Source: Spongospora subterranea f. sp. subterranea (lineage: Eukaryota > Endomyxa: Phytomyxea > Phytomyxea > Plasmodiophorida). From it: a stretch of 46,327 bases of DNA. Location: assembly GCA_049724395.1 (NCBI GenBank), contig JAUGWO010000153.1:1-46327 (forward strand), read 5' to 3'. This document shows positions 11,756 through 21,602 of the stretch, one piece after another (position 1 is the first letter of the stretch; each line of letters begins with the position of its first letter). The notes beneath the pieces are model-generated. The model saw only the letters and a list, made by a program, of their open reading frames with translations, did no database searches and was not told the DNA's origin. The translations under genes and the position numbers were made by a program.

Positions 11756-12621
11756 ATGACGTTAGGGGATATGACGCTTCTTGAGGCATTTGCTCGCCAT
11801 AAACATGTCGATTTGGGATTGACAGATGTACGGATTGCCCCCGGTACTAGCTGCATCATCTCGGCACCTGCCCACTGCCTTAAAACCGAACTCCTTTATC
11901 ACATTGCGATAACTGTGGCCGCAAAGGCATCAAGCGTTAAGACTGGCGTGTTATGGCTAGACGCCGATGGGAAGTTCAACGTCCGTCGATTTTCCGAAAT
12001 CTGCCAAACCCGTCACCAGAGGTCGTGGACAACAATATTGGACAAGGTATCGGTGGCACGAGTGCGTTCGGCCTCAGAGGCTGCACAAACTCTTCACGGC
12101 CTGGATCCTGCCCAGCTTATCATCATAATTGATGGCACTGATTCCTGGGTGCATCTCGCTTGCAAACCCAGTTGCAGTCGGTTGCGCCAAATCTTATCTG
12201 AGGTGATCTGTCGTTATTTTGGTCCTTGAACTGTTCATGAATTTTCCTAACTTTGAAATTTTGAACTGCATATTCGTGATTGATTGATTCTTACTTTTTT
12301 ATTGGATTTTCAAACTGCATTATCACTGGTTCCGCATAAACCCAGTTATTGTTGAGATGATTCCAGATGTTTCCATGTCCTAATTCGTCAGTTTAGGTGT
12401 GTAGAGGCGGGGCGATACTGTTGATCACAATCAGCGATTCAGCTGGCCTACATGGTCACTCACCATGGCGCAATTGCTCACCAGTCTCAATGACAATGAC
12501 GATCGCCCAGCAATTGATCACGTCATCGTTCACAGTTACTGTTCATGGTGCAGGTATCAGCTGCAAACGGAGTCTCTCTCTATCGTGCGATGATTTTGGC
12601 GTCAGTGTCTTGCCATCTTGA
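11756..12621 (+). CDS. XRCC2-like RAD51 paralogue with degenerate Walker A
   Basis: Two exons, 11756-12202 and 12397-12621, give 223 residues. The 194-nt intron begins GTGATC and ends TTTAG and is in phase 0. The core reads like XRCC2: a P-loop position followed by KTELLYHIAI (XRCC2 has GKTEMLYHL), then LWLDADGKFNVRRFSEI (XRCC2 has FIDTDYHFDMLRL), then the Walker B strand LIIIIDGTDSW. XRCC2 belongs to the RAD51 paralogue complex that acts in homologous recombination repair. Here the P-loop reads SAPAHCLKTE: the glycines are lost and the Lys-Thr pair is kept, so ATP binding is doubtful. The C-terminal exon ends in FGVSVLPS, positioned like the end of XRCC2. Length is somewhat short for the family. 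An alternative is another diverged RecA-fold paralogue. Confidence 0.7.
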
Positions 12622-14036
12622 CATGCAATTTTAGTTGTTTAAATTATGGTTTGGCCTTTCCGAATTAATGGACTGGTTGGTCGGTTGGGAACATTTTCAA
12701 ATCGCAAAACAAGTTGCAGGACATCTCTATGGGATTGACTGATGTCGTTCAAAGCTGTTCAAATTTTCTCAGTTGAAAAATGGAGATGGCGATATTTCAC
12801 TTAGCAGATAGATGTACCGGTTGGAGATGATCCATTCCGACGTATAGCATCAGTCTTTGAGTTTACCGGCGGTATCTGTCGAAGAGTCTGTTCCTGTTTT
12901 TTGAAAAGTCCCTGTAATTGACCATTATCAAGCGCATAAGGTTATTTGCCATCACAGTCTTAATTGTTTGTTGACACACAAGGTCTTTGACAGATTTGCC
13001 TGCGAATCTTTCGACATTTCGGTGCCGCTTTTTGTGTCGATCCAGTCGATCACTATTCAGAAAGATATACCACATGATATACAAATTAAGAAAGTCTTTG
13101 GGTCTCAACTTTATTTTCTCGTGTTCCTCAACCTTTTCTCTGTCAATGAGGATCCCTGCCATGTTCTATCAATATTGATACCATTCCCCAGTTTGTAAGA
13201 CGAGGCGCAGCGCCTGACAGTTCCGTATTCCCCATCCATCCTGGGTTATTGGACGAAAGGCACCTATAGTGTAGACTCTAACACCAAATTGTCCCGTTTA
13301 GATTCCACTTGATGATTTTCCAATTGTATTCCAGTTCTGTTAAATAAACTGCAGAACGTTCTGTAAATATGGGTCCAACAACTGGAGTATTATGGCTTGA
13401 CTGTTTCAGTCAACTCATGGAACATTCAACAACAAACTTTCACAATAATCAATATTACAGTAGACGGATGTAGAGAGCTATGATCAATTGTGAGGTAAGC
13501 GAGCGCGTTATCGAGAACAGGACCTACACAACCAAAAAGATCTTGTCAACATTCCTATTTCCTATCGATGAACCGGCCTTTTGTACACCGCGTCCGTCCC
13601 TTGATAGCCCCCAATCTCTATCACATATATCCTTCTAGATCGCCATCTTGATTATGCAAGCTAAATGACCATTGCTGTTCTGTTCTTTGACATTTCCTTA
13701 TCTGGAGAAAACAACATTCCTTGAAAACAAAATCTGTTCCCTCCGCATAATCTTTTGAGAAATTCAGTATATTAGTTCAGGGCGACGAGCTCAATGTCGA
13801 TAAACTCTCACACAAAATTGAACTTTTGATAACAGAAGAATAGGTGTAATGATGTTGCAACAAACGCGCTTGACAAGCAAGACGCCGTTTGCATCTCTAG
13901 ACTTTGACGGGACAATATCAGGTCTACAGTACGCCACAGTGAAATATCCGGTTGATACAACTGAGATAACCTGGGTCGTTGCGCCATTGCGGATAAATGA
14001 GATATCTGTATACATACCATAATCTAATACAGAGCA
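12622..14036. other. Long stretch without a supported gene
   Basis: The only notable open frame is on the minus strand at 12863-13162 (99 residues, rich in Arg, Lys and Asn), with no recognisable domain or splice support. The rest is AT-rich with scattered stops. A repeat or diverged exons could be hidden here, but I see none. Confidence 0.4.
12863..13162 (-). CDS. Uncertain small ORF (99 aa)
   Basis: This open frame codes for a basic peptide with a hydrophobic stretch (NLYIMWYIFL). No signal peptide, known motif or neighbour supports it. It may be chance or one exon of an unrecognised gene. Confidence 0.15.
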   Translation of the reverse strand: MAGILIDREKVEEHEKIKLRPKDFLNLYIMWYIFLNSDRLDRHKKRHRNVERFAGKSVKDLVCQQTIKTVMANNLMRLIMVNYRDFSKNRNRLFDRYRR

Positions 14037-14285
14037 TCACATTCCCCGCCAATCTGGTCTCACAAATTCGTCAACTTCTTCTGTGAAGGAACAATAAATA
14101 CATTGGTAAATGGCCATATTGCACTTCGACACACTGTTGGGCGCATGAACGCAGGCGGAAAGAAATCGCCGGAGCTCTGCCATATCAGTGCCTGCACCAA
14201 TCAAGTATCTGCTCCGGTCCTGCACGACCAGCACTTTGGGCAAAAATGGTCCCGAACTCCATTCAACGGTTGTTGCGTACGACAA
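14037..14285 (-). CDS. Uncertain small ORF (82 aa)
   Basis: The open frame on the minus strand lies just downstream of the secreted protein gene at 14416. The product contains RYLIGAGTDMAELRRFLSAC and four cysteines, but I do not recognise a family. It could be one exon of an unseen gene, or chance. Confidence 0.2.
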   Translation of the reverse strand: MSYATTVEWSSGPFLPKVLVVQDRSRYLIGAGTDMAELRRFLSACVHAPNSVSKCNMAIYQCIYCSFTEEVDEFVRPDWRGM

Positions 14286-14415
14286 TGAGCAAACATCGTC
14301 TTAGTTGGGGCCATTCCTGCGGTTCCGGCAAAAATACATTTATCAATTTATTTATCAGCATTTTTACCTCTTGCGATTTCGAAATCGTTAATCTGGCATT
14401 GGCCGGAAGTGCATT

Positions 14416-14796
14416 CTAATTGCACGCTGGCAGGGCTGCTGCTGCCTGAGCTTGTTGGGTTTGGGCTGGCGCAGCCTGAGCCTGACCTTGTGTGTTACCG
14501 GCCCCCTGTTGGAATGCGTTACATCGGCCCTGTTGGGCGTCGCAGTCGGAAACCTTGAGCGTCTTGTTACCGCCAGCGTTAGCTGCATTGGCACATTTAT
14601 TATGTTGAACGGCACAGGATCTGTCCAACGCTGATGACAAGGTGTTGATGAGGGAGTTGCCTTCCACTTGGAATTGGTTGCCCACTTGAGTAACTGCTGG
14701 AGCTGTAACTCCTCCGAGCGCCTCCGGAAAGCCTTGCAAATTTGCTTGCGCGTTGATAACCGCCACCAATCCGCAGAGAAGAATAAGCTTCATCAT
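14416..14796 (-). CDS. Small secreted cysteine protein, C-x6-C-x16-C-x6-C
   Basis: The predicted product is 126 residues. It opens with a clear signal peptide (MMKLILLCGLVAVINAQA), so cleavage after about residue 18 is likely. The mature part has four cysteines with a symmetric spacing, C-x6-C-x16-C-x6-C (SCAVQHNKC ... DCDAQQGRC). This spacing with NKC and DAQQ resembles small secreted proteins I know from chytrid and basidiomycete fungi. The tail is an Ala/Gln-rich low-complexity stretch ending PACN. The frame stays open to 14838, but the Met at 14796 is chosen because it directly precedes the signal peptide. An AAATAAA-like poly(A) signal lies at about 14341-14355 on this strand. It is divergent from the secreted protein gene at 15165. 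No function is known; it probably acts at the cell surface or outside. Confidence 0.8.
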   Translation of the reverse strand: MMKLILLCGLVAVINAQANLQGFPEALGGVTAPAVTQVGNQFQVEGNSLINTLSSALDRSCAVQHNKCANAANAGGNKTLKVSDCDAQQGRCNAFQQGAGNTQGQAQAAPAQTQQAQAAAALPACN

Positions 14797-14965
14797 TTTA
14801 TAAGAGTCGATGATATATCGCCAAAAGGAAATGATCATTTAAAGGTTATTCAATAATTTGAAGGTCGAACTCAGGTTTCTAGAATTGCCCGGAATGTGTT
14901 CATCCGATGGAACAAACCATTTTACGACATGCTCTGGAATAACTGTCTGTTGTTATTTACGGCCC

Positions 14966-14973
14966 TATATAAG
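14966..14973 (+). promoter_or_regulatory. TATA-like box
   Basis: TATATAAG lies 191 bp upstream of the start at 15165, in the intergenic space between two divergent secreted protein genes. It is the best TATA candidate for the plus-strand gene, which would then have a leader of roughly 150 nt. Confidence 0.45.
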
Positions 14974-15014
14974 CTTCTCTGCTTTTACCTGATGCATCTG
15001 TCTGGACAGTAATT

Positions 15015-15103
15015 CCAGACAAACGATCTCTTTTCCATTGAAACTACATAGCGAGAAGCCTCTTCCAGAAACCGAGCTCTTTTCCTTTGAAACTAGCGAG
15101 AAG
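15015..15103 (+). repeat. Tandem duplication of about 50 bp in the leader of the secreted gene
   Basis: Bases about 15015-15058 and 15065-15103 are two imperfect direct copies. Each runs from CCAGA through CTCTTTTCC, TTGAAACTA and GCGAGAAG. They lie between the TATA-like box and the start codon at 15165, so they would be in the transcribed leader. Confidence 0.65.
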
Positions 15104-15164
15104 TCGCTGGACTTATTCATTTTAATTTGAGTCGGTTGACGATCAACGAGTTTCTGCATTCCTA

Positions 15165-15638
15165 ATGTTCAAAGTGTCGAGTTCAAATGCGTTATCGTCA
15201 GCATTGATTGCATGCCTGTTGCTATCGGTGATGACGATGGCCCATGACGAAGATGGCCCTTCTCCTTCTGGGTTTGCTGATATCGATATCTCCCGTCAAG
15301 GAGGTGATGGCGCCCAGGCTCTTGCAAACGCCGATGCTGTATGCCCTAGCTCATTGGGGGCCAAAGCGATCGAAGCCATTCGTGTTATCGCTGAAGATGC
15401 CGAGAAAAAGTTCTTCAACCCTGCGTTAAAGGCTGCCGCCAGCTCAGAAGAAAAGAAAGCGATTCAATGCCAGAAAGATAGAAATAAAGTTCTGAAGAAT
15501 AAGTGTCAGTTGACCAAGGCCCTGTTGCAGGGAGATCAGGGCCAGATCGACACAAACACGAAACAGCTGAAGAAAAACACAGGAGACGTCACGACTCGTT
15601 GCGTCGGAGTTAACACCGACCTGTTTATACAGCCATGA
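15165..15638 (+). CDS. Small secreted alpha-helical cysteine protein
   Basis: This is a single-exon gene of 157 residues. The N-terminus has a hydrophobic signal segment (ALIACLLLSVMTMAHDEDG), with likely cleavage near residue 26. The mature part carries four cysteines (AVC, IQC, NKC, TRC) with long helical stretches between them, rich in Lys, Glu and Ala. A short helix region reads AIRVIAEDAEKKFFNPALKA. I recognise the general type (fungal small secreted protein) but not a named family. An AATAAA signal at 15670-15675 lies 32 nt after the stop. The gene is divergent from the secreted gene at 14416, suggesting a shared regulatory region. The C-terminal segment is polar and ends FIQP. Confidence 0.78.
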   Translation: MFKVSSSNALSSALIACLLLSVMTMAHDEDGPSPSGFADIDISRQGGDGAQALANADAVCPSSLGAKAIEAIRVIAEDAEKKFFNPALKAAASSEEKKAIQCQKDRNKVLKNKCQLTKALLQGDQGQIDTNTKQLKKNTGDVTTRCVGVNTDLFIQP

Positions 15639-15669
15639 ATTTTTTTTGTATTGTACATACTCCAACAGA

Positions 15670-15675
15670 AATAAA
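15670..15675 (+). terminator. Poly(A) signal AATAAA
   Basis: This canonical hexamer lies 32 nt downstream of the stop codon of the secreted protein gene at 15165-15638. Confidence 0.6.
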
Positions 15676-15699
15676 CAGTTATTCAGGTCGTTAATAAGG

Positions 15700-17970
15700 T
15701 GCTTCAACTATGTCAATCTGGTGCCTCAAAAACATTGCTCATGCTGTCTCCGTCATTGCGCTAAACCGTCGTGTTTCATAACCATGAACTATGTCGTGTC
15801 AGAGTGTTCAACTCCATGTAATTACACATCGTCTCATACATAAACCCATGATTCTGCGAGAGAATCAACCGTCAAGCATTTCTTTGGGCTGAATTAGCTC
15901 GTTGCGGTACTGGACTGTTGCAGTTTTCTAGCCTGATGGCTGGCGAAACTGCTCTCGCGCCGATATTTGTGCGAAAACCAATGATTGCAGGGCGATATAT
16001 GTGGTTTGTCTCCAAGTTCATGAGGACACAAAGTGCATTAGATTGACGCTTAACAATGTGGGGGATGGTATCTTTAATTGTGCTGGAACTAGGATCGGTG
16101 ACAGGAATAGGCTGACTGTGTTCAAATAGATGTCGCTAATACCGACGATATTGATTTTGGCAGATCGTTAATATCAGTAACTATGATATTTGAAAAGTGA
16201 ACGTGAATACGTGAATGAACTCCATGTTGAGGAGGCTGACACTGGATTACCACTAATCGCCCTCGTCGGTTTCCATGGAATCTGATTGTAGTCAACATTG
16301 TTAACGATGCATCAACGAATGATCGGGTTTTCAGTTTTGTTGACATCTTGATACGAAGTTTGTCAGGCAAATCTGATTCCTCCATCAATATTAACTCATG
16401 TGCGCTGATTAGTTCAGAACATCTCTCATTTCGATGATCAGTCACGTCCCAATCCTTTTAGTATCGCATCATCCATGTGATATTGTTATCAATATTACTA
16501 CCCTACAGGCAGTTTGCTCATTCGGAATAATTAACGGCACACGTACTGTAGTACCAAAGTTCCTGTCAAGTCATGAATTACTTCAACAGAAGATCAACAG
16601 CAAAATCAATACTCCAATGGCGTTACGAAACCATTCTCATATATGCTTTTTGAATTCAATTTGCAGTCTGGCCATGTTCTTCAAATGTTGACTTTGTTTT
16701 TTAAAAAACTATGACGAACTTTGATGACGATTTCTGAACCACTCCCGACACAGCTGATCCAAAATCGAAGAAGTTCCAAGGGAGGCTCAGGAAGAGCGTA
16801 GCAAGCTTCGATATGAAAGAAAAAATCAAACATTATTTGGAGATCAGCGCCGAGAGTAAAGGTAATGTTAAAATAATTGATGGAAATGACTCCCGAATGC
16901 CATCAGACATAATACATCGGCTGTCAATCTCATGTTGAAGCAAGACAGAATATGACAATTGTATCACTGGTCTTGTTCAGGCCTCAAACCAGCACCGGTA
17001 TTGTGGTCGACTTCTTATTCCTAAATACTCCGAATTTCGTCACCTATAAAATCTCGGTGTCGTCCCGTCGATGGATGATCTGGTGTGAAGAATATAACAT
17101 GATCTAACAACTCTGGCTGTTTCAGCGCAGGTACGTTTGACCTTCCGTGGCATGCTTGTTGCCTGTATTAATGAATCTCTGCGATTCAAAGGTCCAAAGA
17201 CTGCTACACCACCATCATTAGCCAATGGGGATGGCGAAGTATAGAAACACGCTGATGACCGTGTGGTAAGTGTTCTGATTGTGTGTTGTAAGTGTTTGTG
17301 ACCAGATCGTCGAAGGAAGAAGTTCGAGGATTAAAAATCCTCAGTTTTTTGGAACAAGATCCCAAAAAAATGGATGCCGGAGAACATGAAGCGAAGGCCA
17401 TCGTCAAAATTGGTCAGGTTCGAGGTTGAAAAATTAAAATAAAAAATGATAGAGAAACGGCTTCGATGACATCGAACAAGCTGTGCCGCGACTGAAAACA
17501 AGTGTGACTTTGATGCTTGCTTAGTTTGAGAAGTTGTTGTCAAACTGATTTCCCTTGAGTTTTGAAAGGTGTTTCAATTGGCAAACTGAAATGATAATGA
17601 ACAGTGCAAGATAATTCAGATAATGAAACGTTTGACGGATCAATTACATTACTCACTTGGGAGGCGGCATGTGCTCGGAGCCTCGGACGGTAGACGGGTA
17701 GAATTATTGAACTGGGTGCCGTGCCCCTTCATTACAGCGCGGCCTTCATGAAAATATCGGTCTGACAGTCTGACTCCAGTCTCCCACGGGCAGCAGCCAG
17801 CGAGAGACCCGAACTGCGCGCGGCCAGGCTTGAATTTTGAACGGTGCCTTTGATATTGACACTCAGCATTGATTTTGCGTATCTGGAGTTCAATGTCGTT
17901 AATTTGGTCGCTATGCAGGTAACAAAATCCCCATAAAATGCGCCATATTTGAATTTATCAGTTGTGGACG
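15700..17970. other. 2.3-kb stretch without a supported gene
   Basis: The longest open frame is on the minus strand at 16122-16445 (107 residues). It has no recognisable motif and is most likely chance. No repeats were noticed. The last 200 bp are probably the promoter of the gene starting at 17971. Confidence 0.4.
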
Positions 17971-19837
17971 ATGGCTCCGCCTAATTTCGACTCACGCGAC
18001 GTTGTACTATCCATGATATTAGAGTTCTCGCAGCGTATTGGCAGCAATGACATGTACAATGCCGCCGCGTAATTCCGCCTGCTTGTTCATGTTTATTCAT
18101 CACCTAATATCGTGATACATAAAACAGGTCGGCGCTCGCTGGACGCGAACCCTATATTTCACAGTACCGGCGTGCTGCATCAATTATGGTTGCCAAGACC
18201 ATCATGTCGAATATTCCTATTTCGAATGAGGCGCCAGAGCTTGAAGATTTGATAACCGGGGTCAAGCGAATATCCGCCATGGCCGATATATGGGGTCCGA
18301 TCAGTCATGCTGATTCAGTTTTACAGCATCTCGGAACTCAGATCGCTATAGAAAGTTTGAAAGACGGTGTATTGTCCACATCGGAGGCCATAGAAGCTTT
18401 CGTTAATTTAGTTCCGGAAGAAATACAGAATGCAGTAATGCGTGTCCGCGACAAGGTCGCTATGTCAGCGGATCCGATATCGATGCTTGAAAAAGTTTCA
18501 TTACGATCACCATACAAGGCTGCCGCACTATACATTCACGAGTGGTTGCGCTCAATGGTCACGATGGGCGATGAACCGTGTCGACTCGAGGAAATTTTTT
18601 CTATTTTGGTTGGAGATTTGTCAAAGAGTGAGCCTGGCGATCTGAGCACATTTTATCGAACTGACCCTAAAGATTATATCTCTCAACTTGAAACTCATCA
18701 TCCGCCGCATTTGCGGCCCTCAAAACGCAGGAAGTCAAAAGATCTGTTGCCAATATCTTCAGGTTCGAACCCCATTCCTAAAAAGCTATCGAAAATTAGA
18801 CCAACTTCGTCGCCAAAGGCCACGCGCACCCCATCTCCTGAAGCGCCCCGACAGGTTGTAGCAGGGAGGATGCAGGTAGAGCGTTCTCTTTCAAATCATT
18901 CGCCAGTGTTAGTGTCAAATGCTTCATCGCCAAAGTCCGCCCCCATGTCGGCGTCGAAAACCATGTTATCTATTGCTGCCAACAGTAAGCGCTCTCCTAA
19001 AACCATTTCTACAATTTCCGCGTCCAGCCCAGCTCAAGAGTTATTGTCGAAGGCTGCGTCATCGTCGAGGGTTGTCCCAGGCTCAGTGTCGAAAGTTACC
19101 TCTGTTTCTTTCTCAAAAACTACCGCAGCAGGTGTGCCAAAGACAACTCCATCATCGAAGTCTAAGACCATATTAAAACCAGTGTCGCAGAGTCCTCCAG
19201 CACCTCTTGTGTCTCTGACTAAACGCGCGTCAACACCAGTTTTCGCAGACTACTCCTTCACCTATTTCGAAAATCGGGTCATCACCATTGCCCAAGTCAA
19301 CTCCAGCATCTGTATCGATCGCCACGCCATCGCCTTTGCCGAAGACTGTGTTTGAGACCGCAGCAACATCACGTTCGAAGATTACTTCATCACCAAGGCC
19401 GAGGAATACTACAATTGCAACGTCGAGGATCGCAGCACCAGTGTCAACAAATATCCCAGCGTCAACGGCCGACGCTGCGTCGCCGATTGTCGTTTCTCCA
19501 TCCACATCTTCCTACCCGAAAACTCCTTCCAGCAGTGCTCGATGTTTAAGGTTTCCGGGCGGTGCCGATGCAGCCACGATGCCCACATCTGCTTCATCCA
19601 GTGAATTTGCCAGGTATTTATCGTTCGAGGTTCTTTGCTTGAACAATGATCACTTTCTTATTTTTTTCCAAGTTCTGCATTTCGAATTTGATTATGGGCG
19701 GACTAATTTATTTCTTTAGGCCTCTGACCTTGGTCGAGCTTCGAGCCTTGTATCCTGGCACCAATAAGCAGTTCAGGTCTATTTGGAAGCAAACGCACCC
19801 TAATGTAATGCGTTATCTGCGAGAGAGACGGATGTAA
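17971..19837 (+). CDS. Unknown protein: helical N-terminus and Ser/Pro/Thr-rich tail
   Basis: The four-exon model is 17971-18068, 18128 to 19181 (or 19208), 19249-19613 and 19720-19837, giving 544 or 553 residues. The first intron is 59 nt and fits phase. It adds a start exon (MAPPNFDSRDVVLSMILEF) ahead of the long frame. The second intron is inferred because the composition stays the same while the frame changes: either donor (19182 or 19209) pairs with the TTTTCGCAG acceptor ending at 19248. Residues about 1-200 are helical, with YISQYRRAAS followed by a possible helix-hairpin-helix (LEDLITGVKRISAMADI). That recalls the 8-kDa domain of family X polymerases, but weakly. Residues about 210-500 are Ser/Pro/Thr/Lys low complexity with a basic RPSKRRKSKD stretch, suggesting a nuclear, disordered region. 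The last exon reads LTLVELRALYPGTNKQF. An AATAAA is at 19887-19892. Confidence 0.7.
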
Positions 19838-19886
19838 CCGGTTTGGGCAATCTTTCCTTTCAGTAAAAAAACTACTTTTTCATTAT

Positions 19887-19892
19887 AATAAA
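19887..19892 (+). terminator. Poly(A) signal AATAAA
   Basis: The hexamer lies 50 nt downstream of the stop of the gene at 17971-19837. Confidence 0.55.
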
Positions 19893-20413
19893 ATATTTCA
19901 TGAACGAATCATGATTTCTTACGCCTCAACGATCGAACTCAATCTCTCCAACAAAAAGCTACTGTGACAATACCTCTTTGATCTCAACGTTGTCAACAAG
20001 TTGCCACTTCTCATAGTCGAATTTTCCGAAATGTGGCCTACCAAAGTTATCAAATTACACCTAATGCTTTTTTTCAATCTCAAGACAGATCACCACATAC
20101 GAAGCCATTGAGTGCTACATCTGCAAACGGTCACCAAGCACTGTTGCGAATCACAATAGCTCGTAGTTAAGCCAACAAGACGTTGTTCGAGCTGAGCGTA
20201 GCACAGTTCGGACCATACAATTCACTAAATATCATCAAAGGTCGTCCCCACGTATAGGTTGCGGCGCGTCCGGGTGTCTGCGATGGAAATCGATAATAAC
20301 ATGTTGCAACGCCGGTGACTACAAAGTCCCTAAAGGTCTGCGTATTTTGAAATTCTGAATATGATGGCTGTGGTTGCAAATCTGAGCTCTTTTTACAATA
20401 TTTTTTATACCAA
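19893..20413. other. Intergenic between convergent genes
   Basis: A minus-strand open frame at 20167-20379 has no recognisable motif. This space presumably holds the 3' ends of the flanking convergent genes. Confidence 0.4.
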
Positions 20414-21171
20414 CTACAACCTCAGCATAATTTTATGCAATATAGACCAGTCGATTGTGTCAGCAACGCGTAAAGCAGAAAACGACTCCGGCGTTATATG
20501 GGATTGTAGTTTCCCGGGCAGGCCGCCCCAGACCTGACCCGTCAATACGCGCTTAAACGGCGAAATCATGGTTCCTGGAAGGACAACTGCACCAGACTCA
20601 ACAACAGCACCGTCCAAGATTATCGCACCTGGATCAACATGTTAGACTCGGACCATCCTACCAAAAAATGTGTATCTACTAGACGATAAAGAATTAACAA
20701 AGTTTGCCTGGCAAAACAGCAGGAAATTTTCATAAACAGGATTACCTGGACCGACAATGGCGTTGCTTTCTATAGTACAGGCGTGAAGAACGGCACCTGC
20801 GTCGACCCAAACCCCAGAACCAATCTAAACCAACTTGAGAAAAAAGAAGTTGATGCTAATCAAATGGCCAACAATCAATTGACTAACACTGGTGTTAAGC
20901 GAGTTGCCTGCAGGGTTATATTTTGCCACATGAACCACCACGTTTGGGCCAATGACAGCATTATCATTTACCCGAATAGCTATGGAATTACTGTTGGAAT
21001 AAACGACTTGTCGTGATACGGTTGCCAACCATTGACATCGCCACGGAGAACTGCGCCGGTACCGATAATCACAGATTGCCCCACGTCGACCTGGCCGATG
21101 ACAATTCCAGCAATACGACAGTTTGGGCCGATTTTGGGCACCAATCTACCTAATTTGATAGAGTGTGCCAT
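20414..21171 (-). CDS. Gamma-carbonic-anhydrase family left-handed beta-helix protein
   Basis: Four exons on the minus strand (21171-21030, 20979-20888, 20824-20746, 20628-20414) give 175 residues; all phases agree, and introns are 50, 63 and 117 nt. The product is a hexapeptide-repeat beta helix of the gamma-carbonic-anhydrase/YrdA/PaaY type. It has GAVLRGDVNAIRV near residue 40, VVVHVAKYNPAGN, GAVLHACTIESNAIVGPGA, and the closing VWGGLPGK that is characteristic of the family. Of the three zinc-ligand histidines, the one in VVVHV and the one in AVLHAC are present. The His expected in IGHGAVLH is replaced (VDAGAVLH). Catalysis is therefore doubtful and a structural role is possible. Related proteins are complex I subunits in plants and many protists. 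No mitochondrial presequence is visible. The C-terminal 25 residues are unlike typical members. Confidence 0.87.
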
Positions 21172-21602
21172 CGTACCGTAAATGGCGATAACGATTGACT
21201 ACCGTGTTATCACAATTGCCCTGTCTGTAAGCCCGAAATTACTGTATCATAATAATTGCGCCACTCTGATAACACTTGATCATGATTATGATAATAACAA
21301 TGTCATGCGATCCCCATTATCAATATTTAATTGTTCTTCGTTAACAGTCCGTACTGACGATATATTGTTGAATTGACGTTGAGTTGTTTTTAATGGCAAC
21401 GGATTGACACAACTCGAAGAATCTCCCCGCAACTTGACTTTGAGATTTCGAAATGATGCGCGAGTTCCCTTATTACCACTATTGTGCGCAATAATATATC
21501 AATCCATCACTGAACTATATAGTACACAGGTCCCGTGCATAATAAAGCCAACGTCATCAACTTACTTTGTTTTCTTGGCGCTTGCAACCGATTTGTTGCG
21601 CA

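Noticed and set aside
16122-16445. Minus-strand 107-aa ORF as a gene
   Set aside because: No domain, signal peptide, splice support or poly(A) signal; kept only as a remark in the intergenic entry.
17971-18300. Family X DNA polymerase call
   Set aside because: Only a short YRRAAS and hairpin-like resemblance; no palm domain or catalytic aspartates follow, so the gene is left unnamed.
19230-19505. Minus-strand ORF rich in Val, Gly and Asp
   Set aside because: It is the antisense shadow of the Ser/Pro/Thr-rich coding tail of the gene at 17971-19837.
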